Of a DNA stretch of 10,282 nt, positions 8,701 to 10,282 are shown piece after piece. The notes below the pieces were generated by a model. That model saw only the letters and a program-made list of their open reading frames with translations, was not told the DNA's origin and searched no databases. Each line of letters begins with the position of its first letter. The first letter of the stretch is position 1. The stretch is from an uncultured Sutterella sp. (lineage in GTDB: Bacteria > Pseudomonadota > Gammaproteobacteria > Burkholderiales > Burkholderiaceae_F). Location: NCBI GenBank assembly GCA_905213905.1, contig CAJMKD010000054.1, positions 1 to 10,282 of the forward strand, in the 5' to 3' direction. The translations under genes and the position numbers were made by a program.

Positions 8701-9828
8701 GGCACACGCAACATTGGCGATACCGGCAGCGAGCTGCTAGAAGAGGGCGGCGTTTTCGATCTGGCGCTGATTACTGGTATCCATGACTTTACCGGTGCGA
8801 CAACAACGGTTGGCGACAAGAAAAAGATCGACAACCTGCAGACCGGGGTGGACTTTGAAGAGTCCCGTGAAACAATTTATCAGGATATCGTTTCAGGCGA
8901 CCCGCTCGAAAAAGTCGCAGAAATCTATCGCAATAACGGGAACTTCTTCTATGACTCGGGTACTGGTAACGGCGATGGATCCGTTCATATCGAATACGAT
9001 TTCAAACGCATCGACCTGCTCTACACCGGCAACGATAACGGTCTTACGATCAATGCAAGCGGTTCGCTGACAGCACAGGTGACCGGATCCGGCAATCTCG
9101 TGCTCGGCAGCGATGCCAAGAATCTTTCGGTGGGCAGTACGTCCGGCAATACCTACACCGGCGCGACTTATGTGCGGGACGGTGCAATTGTCACCATTGC
9201 TCAGACGAGCGGCTTCGGCTTCACGAAGGAGCTCAAAAACGAAGGGACCGTCGCGCTCGCCGACGGCGTTTCTCAAACGGTCGGCGCCTTGACGGGCGAC
9301 GGCACGATCGAGCTTGGTGCTGGATCGACTTTCACGCTCGATAACTATCTTCTTGATGCGGAAGATACGCTCATATCGTCCGGCTCAGCCAATGTTGCCG
9401 TTAATAACGAAATCCAGGGTGCAGCCGGTGCTCAGTTCGTGATTGATGCTGCCTATGGTCAGGATGGGAAATCCAAGGGGACCGTTACGTTCGGGCAGGC
9501 CAATGATCTGTCCGGGGCTTCCTTCAAGCTCACCAATGCGGTTTTCAACATTGACGGCAGTACAGACAACGATTATCGGACAGCGTCTTCGTCGACAGAT
9601 TTCATTCTGTCTGCTGGGACGGACGCAACTGTTGATGCCGGTGAGCTGACTAACGGCGAGTCCTACGAATTCACCGAACTTTCGCTCGAAAGCGGTGCTC
9701 GGCTCTCCGTGACGAATGTGACGCTTACATCCAGTTCGGATGTTGGTATGACTGATGCTGTCATTCAAACTGACATTCTTGACCTGACAAACGCGTCAAG
9801 TACGTTGTCGGGTAGCTGCCGAGATTGA
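2557..9828 (+). CDS. Giant ESPR-bearing autotransporter-like surface protein, N-terminal part; frameshifted near its 3' end
   Basis: 2,423 residues in this frame. After the 64-residue ESPR signal comes a lead-in (65 to about 164) and then repeated modules of 320-485 residues. Module headers start near residues 165, 565, 898, 1216, 1701 and 2121. Autotransporter-associated beta-strand repeats of the N-x-Y-[TS]-G-x-T type lie near 263, 645, 970 (degenerate), 1297, 1775 and 2198. The composition is Gly/Ser/Thr/Asn/Asp-rich, acidic, poor in Lys and Arg, and without cysteine after the signal, as expected of a type Va passenger folding into a long beta-helix outside the cell. Adhesion or biofilm is the usual role of such proteins, but nothing here shows a ligand. 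The last four residues before the TGA at 9826, S-C-R-D, look out of frame, and the protein resumes in frame 2. No C-terminal beta-barrel occurs in the window, so secretion type is inferred. An upstream ATG at 2503 was rejected in favour of 2557. Confidence 0.88.
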   Translation: MNAIYKVIWNDALRLYQVVNEMCRSRRKGCSVKAVHVEKPLTQSVKQALTAIAAVAALIPAAQALDFDPSYQINIGESTVVGGNDNIPTFTADQLPQEGGILTIDKSVLTGFTTQVYQQDESRDFTIFKTDKDLWDPDNITIQFVDQEGNPLNDTDPLGSTNAAAFYYDAEFLGMLNDDAHVAFTLKRIDLLSNQGMGQRFDVSATDPTDPTGPEGIVDDLKSAITGGGNITFSFTANQAGGNTHGYLRLADFDDVAAGTQTNTYSGWTFVGFDDYHAESDSVTIYFGKDKAFGNTENLEVATNSEVWFGDLDRQQAYTQTVHGLQGAGLLDLGSNAKLTLAQSGTATGNVSDGDETIRIDNEFAGSDNAWFEIDLSNQVAGYEVWFSNKNESKYGAYTGGISLANGVIQSYNDKRQITVDDDIYTPNAILNTATLRLENGGQLLTSGSGIVHNLIINNSGSWTSGAENSNALAFSTVDLGTTVLQVTGDLTLQSDATVNVDSLGTEGLEGAVSGKSFFDADEGLESVLIEVVGNVSDNGHQLTLAGDAVSGSGTAVMQGGEQVAEAKWNFDSTLQFAEGTGDANDTYSIRYQLAEVNISGGKIFSLSTKSGNETQNFTALLSGDGDLEIDAPGKTIEIGHNGGNAYTGDTVVTNETNVVLTENAALGTGSGALTIEGSGSVVLNQDVQQSGSGLSGTGSLTINSGAAYTLNGSGDTTITNTILGSGSFNVDLGGTDNELKFSQTDAFNGALSRSHGSLILVNGSTVLESSKVTLGFGSAITFGSGSKVDSLYVGSDADLNADTLIIGGPAGLTVTDKLTFENNRTFDVTDVEVQADIDLIDLDSDFSSNNFVNAGTFDPDGHSFSINVNGAETTSDGKLKVVRDYVQTVNNAKDEVAETTWLLDPNLVAKENEGLFAGVQLTNINVLSGKTLSIGAGKDSTLTAQLSSENNSGSIVFSDGSITVSNESNDYDVATVVNAGTTLTLGASHSLGNTSELSVAGTLVVGNGIEQTVYGWDSGASGSITLDGSLALDQTGDATIGNTFSGNGAFDVDLGDSGNSLVFSNGAAFSGFSGKLALSNLSFDVANTTNYSTLLSGTDVQLNSGAIFNADAEGSIQTGKFDFNGGTLLIGDVTAGNETAPKLSVDGDILISQSSTILLDGVNLQGTENILAADNGVTQAIAGYTGQVSGSVADLKVSGTGESEITNAGSDTPVAYGIWGTSGNVQDNTSDKTLDVNLTLEEIQLADTETGLILDASSLTAGADSTISAVITDRDQTAGKIVFSGGSITLGGSEPNTYTGETDVTGGIVTLAKDSGFGTTSKLLISNGAKVDLGNYNQTVGALEIGTDAVNAADALTGTGTLTLGIPNGAKASHIYGTNDFFGTVALANDHDLHLNSTDGLGDNATLVFNADSDSMLTLSGAGAGTFATTLSGTGDVQLIGSTGIVIAGNNSNFGGDWLLSGSSTASVSGTATNTVNLILGGSGGTVTLAGSNDKLTLTQAGSAFNVSHGFAGDGYLEVLGTGADQTFGFASQWDDFSGTMAIGSGLHMTVGGSAGTSGANNAHNLANADFILSGDSTLTVASGSEAVDTFQNLSIQNSTIVFEGTMGFGAGTDEPAQLVVESLSAGTGSILNVAMPSAGSDMVGSLNQSNLLETSGLNPFQTLISTNGITGFENLQLSGGNSGTDLRQNIVDEAGTTVATGHYDYVLASGGSDNNDVGIAYTLTQVDISDNQTLTLTGSAEGAALSAKVTGNQTGDLLINGAKGSSVFLTGSNSYSGTTTVSSGVTLSAGESGLGHTENLLVSGSYVNSGTNTIGGLTVDSSGSVTLNETVLTIVHDETNGISQVDGALQVGANGELSVTNGQLIVSSNNADEFLGLLVLGDGATSATAIAQNADAFGTGTIEFVGSGSTFKLEDDAASVLKNTFSGSGTISVDLGSSGNAFVFEKDSTKLTAGSDLTLANAFFAFESGANAAMAERLDITVGQGAVLTNNGDQDRSIHGLTLAGGVLDFGAVDNDSGVFNLGGSGSLTIENDVVTTVTFDTAQSTGTRNIGDTGSELLEEGGVFDLALITGIHDFTGATTTVGDKKKIDNLQTGVDFEESRETIYQDIVSGDPLEKVAEIYRNNGNFFYDSGTGNGDGSVHIEYDFKRIDLLYTGNDNGLTINASGSLTAQVTGSGNLVLGSDAKNLSVGSTSGNTYTGATYVRDGAIVTIAQTSGFGFTKELKNEGTVALADGVSQTVGALTGDGTIELGAGSTFTLDNYLLDAEDTLISSGSANVAVNNEIQGAAGAQFVIDAAYGQDGKSKGTVTFGQANDLSGASFKLTNAVFNIDGSTDNDYRTASSSTDFILSAGTDATVDAGELTNGESYEFTELSLESGARLSVTNVTLTSSSDVGMTDAVIQTDILDLTNASSTLSGSCRD
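3049..4248 (+). repeat. Passenger module 1 (about 400 residues)
   Basis: Header A-A-F-Y-Y-D, then FTLKRIDLL at 3106-3132. The strand repeat NTYSGWT begins at 3343, followed by FGNTENLEV. The second segment N-E-F-A-G-S-D begins at 3640 and leads to I-D-L. This is the most divergent and AT-rich copy, with an aromatic-rich stretch around 3343-3420. It ends in a long Ser/Thr-rich beta segment. Confidence 0.65.
3172..3198 (+). repeat. 9-bp tandem repeat, DPT codons
   Basis: ACTGATCCC occurs at 3172-3180 and 3181-3189, followed by the degenerate ACTGGGCCT at 3190-3198. It encodes T-D-P-T-D-P-T-G-P inside module 1. Because the unit is nine bases, slippage would change length without changing frame. 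Confidence 0.7.
4249..5247 (+). repeat. Passenger module 2 (about 333 residues)
   Basis: Header V-A-E-A-K-W from 4246, then YQLAEVNIS at 4330-4356. The strand repeat NAYTGDT begins at 4489. The second segment NTILGSGSFNVDLGG begins at 4717. The third segment ends in a run leading to the next V-A-x-x-W header. Its header resembles module 5 (YTLTQVDIS). Confidence 0.7.
5248..6201 (+). repeat. Passenger module 3 (about 318 residues)
   Basis: Header V-A-E-T-T-W from 5245, then VQLTNINVLSGKTLSIG from 5314. The strand repeat at 5464 is degenerate (NDYDVATVVNAG). The second segment NTFSGNGAFDVDLG begins at 5683, the closest fit to the shared pattern. A third segment (FNGGTLLIG and following) precedes the next header. 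Confidence 0.7.
6202..7656 (+). repeat. Passenger module 4 (about 485 residues, the longest)
   Basis: Header V-A-Y-G-I-W from 6199, then LTLEEIQLAD at 6271-6300. The strand repeat NTYTGETDV begins at 6445 with SGFGTTSKLL after it. The second segment (GFAGDGYLEVLG) appears only at 7087. In between is an extra run with another strand-repeat-like unit (NNSNFGGDWLLSG near 6907), which explains the greater length. Confidence 0.65.
7657..8916 (+). repeat. Passenger module 5 (about 420 residues)
   Basis: Header V-A-T-G-H-Y from 7654, then YTLTQVDIS at 7723-7749. The strand repeat NSYSGTTTV begins at 7879, just after a seven-T run at 7862-7868. The second segment NTFSGSGTISVDLGSSG begins at 8329. 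A longer third segment follows, with an unusually charged stretch near 8818-8925 (KKKIDNL to EKVAEIY). Confidence 0.65.
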
Positions 9829-9991
9829 TGACTCTTTCGATGTTCTGGCTAATGACCAGGACCAGTATTCGTCCATCGTCATAAAGTACGGTGAATTGAA
9901 AGGCGGCTCGAGTACTCAGTCGAATTTGGTGAGAGATCCCGATTTCGATCTTTCTGAAATTCATCAGTCACACAATTCGGAAAGTCCCGTC
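8917..9991 (+). repeat. Passenger module 6 (about 358 residues), contains the frameshift
   Basis: Header V-A-E-I-Y from 8914, then YDFKRIDLLY at 8995-9024, repeating the KRIDLL of module 1. The strand repeat NTYTGATYV begins at 9148, with SGFGFTKEL and the run VSQTVGALTGDGTIEL. The second segment NEIQGAAGAQFVID begins at 9406. The third segment is interrupted by the frame change at about 9809-9817 and finishes in frame 2. Confidence 0.65.
9809..9817 (+). other. Inferred frameshift site in the autotransporter gene
   Basis: Frame 1 stops at 9826-9828 and frame 2 is open only after the TGA at 9785-9787, so the change lies in 9788-9828. The passenger has no other cysteine. Frame 1 gains one at 9817 (TGC) and frame 2 has one at 9806 (TGT), so the junction should lie between them. 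Removing one base, for example one G of the GGG run at 9810-9812 (giving T-L-S-V-A-A-E-I-D-D) or T9817, restores one continuous protein. Confidence 0.75.
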
Positions 9992-10282
9992 GCTTATGTG
10001 AAATGGGACGGTGAGCTTTCGTTCGGTTCGGGCGACAGTTCCGATCCCAACGACGGCACTGTAGAGATGACCTACTACGTGGACAGTATCCAGCTGGCCG
10101 ATGAAGGCAATGTGGGTCTACGTCTTGCTGCATCTGAAGGCGAGGATTCTGCCCTCACAGCTACAGTCACTGATTATTTTGATGAGAAGAACAACGAGAC
10201 CCACCACGGCAGCCTGACCTTTGCCGGCGGAGAGATCACGATTGGGTCAGCTACAGAAACAGAAGCCAATACCAATACCGGC
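9812..10282 (+). CDS. Continuation of the giant autotransporter in frame 2, partial at window end
   Basis: From about 9812 frame 2 reads VAAEIDDSFDVLANDQ and stays open to the window edge, about 157 codons. It has no start codon or ribosome binding site at its head; the frame's previous stop is TGA at 9785-9787. Its sequence continues the same passenger. A module header (V-A-Y-V-K-W, then YYVDSIQLAD at about 10076-10102) matches headers seen six times in frame 1. LTFAGGEITIG then matches IVFSGGSITLG of module 4, and the last bases, coding N-T-N-T-G, begin another beta-strand repeat. It also lacks cysteine. It is therefore the displaced 3' part of one gene, not a separate gene. The first internal ATG (10067) lies inside the header and is unlikely to be a real start. 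If the frameshift is genuine this part, and the barrel expected beyond it, would not be made. Confidence 0.8.
9992..10282 (+). repeat. Passenger module 7, partial, in frame 2
   Basis: Header V-A-Y-V-K-W from 9989, then YYVDSIQLADEGNVGL from 10076, close to the IQLAD header of module 4. LTFAGGEITIG follows and the window stops at the start of a strand repeat (N-T-N-T-G). It is what shows that the reading frame continues past the TGA at 9826. Confidence 0.7.

Noticed and set aside
2962..9090. Many GGATCC palindromes scattered through the autotransporter gene
   Set aside because: They are Gly-Ser or Asp-Pro codon contexts in a Gly/Ser/Asp-rich protein. Spacing is irregular and nothing suggests a regulatory or uptake signal.
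9806..9828. Programmed ribosomal frameshifting at the frame change
   Set aside because: I see no slippery heptamer, RF2-like stop context or downstream pseudoknot, and the frame-1 product would end without a barrel. A mutation or sequencing error is simpler.
2557..10282. Repetitive DNA considered as a CRISPR-like or satellite array
   Set aside because: The repetition is at protein level, with divergent modules of about 1 kb. There are no short identical repeats with regular spacers.

Overview
The window looks like a chromosomal segment of a Gram-negative betaproteobacterium. A gut Sutterella/Parasutterella-type member of the Burkholderiales is my best guess. This rests on three things: a periplasmic tetrahaem c-type cytochrome, a type V secretion signal with an extended ESPR region, and a giant autotransporter-like passenger of a kind common in that family. 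The assignment is inference from gene content; no marker gene is present.

Layout: (1) 1-403 holds the end of an intergenic stretch with a perfect 10-bp hairpin, then a small secreted tetrahaem cytochrome on the + strand (50-403). (2) 404-533 is a short convergent gap with two possible terminator hairpins. (3) 534-1847 on the - strand encodes a GT-B (family 4-like) glycosyltransferase. (4) 1848-2556 is about 700 bases of non-coding DNA between divergent genes. It holds several small inverted repeats and a 13-codon ORF, but no promoter I would defend strongly. (5) 2557 to the window end is one enormous surface-protein gene on the + strand. It encodes a 64-residue ESPR signal peptide, a roughly 100-residue lead-in, and then seven copies of a 320-485-residue module. 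Each module combines an autotransporter-associated beta-strand repeat with two further recurring segments. The window ends inside the seventh module, so the expected C-terminal beta-barrel is not seen.

The most notable observation is that the giant gene is broken. Frame 1 stops at 9826-9828, but the same protein clearly continues in frame 2 from about 9812-9815 to the window edge, with the next module in register. The passenger is otherwise free of cysteine. The spurious Cys codon that each frame would add narrows the shift to about 9809-9817, at a GGG run or the bases just after it. It is either a true frameshift (a pseudogene or an on/off variant) or a sequencing error.

Functionally, the cytochrome belongs to periplasmic anaerobic electron transfer, probably with a flavoprotein partner outside the window. 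The glycosyltransferase probably works on a surface glycan; a link to the neighbouring autotransporter is only a hypothesis. I find no transposase, integrase, CRISPR array, tRNA or rRNA. Apart from the modular, frameshifted passenger I see no novel multi-gene system.
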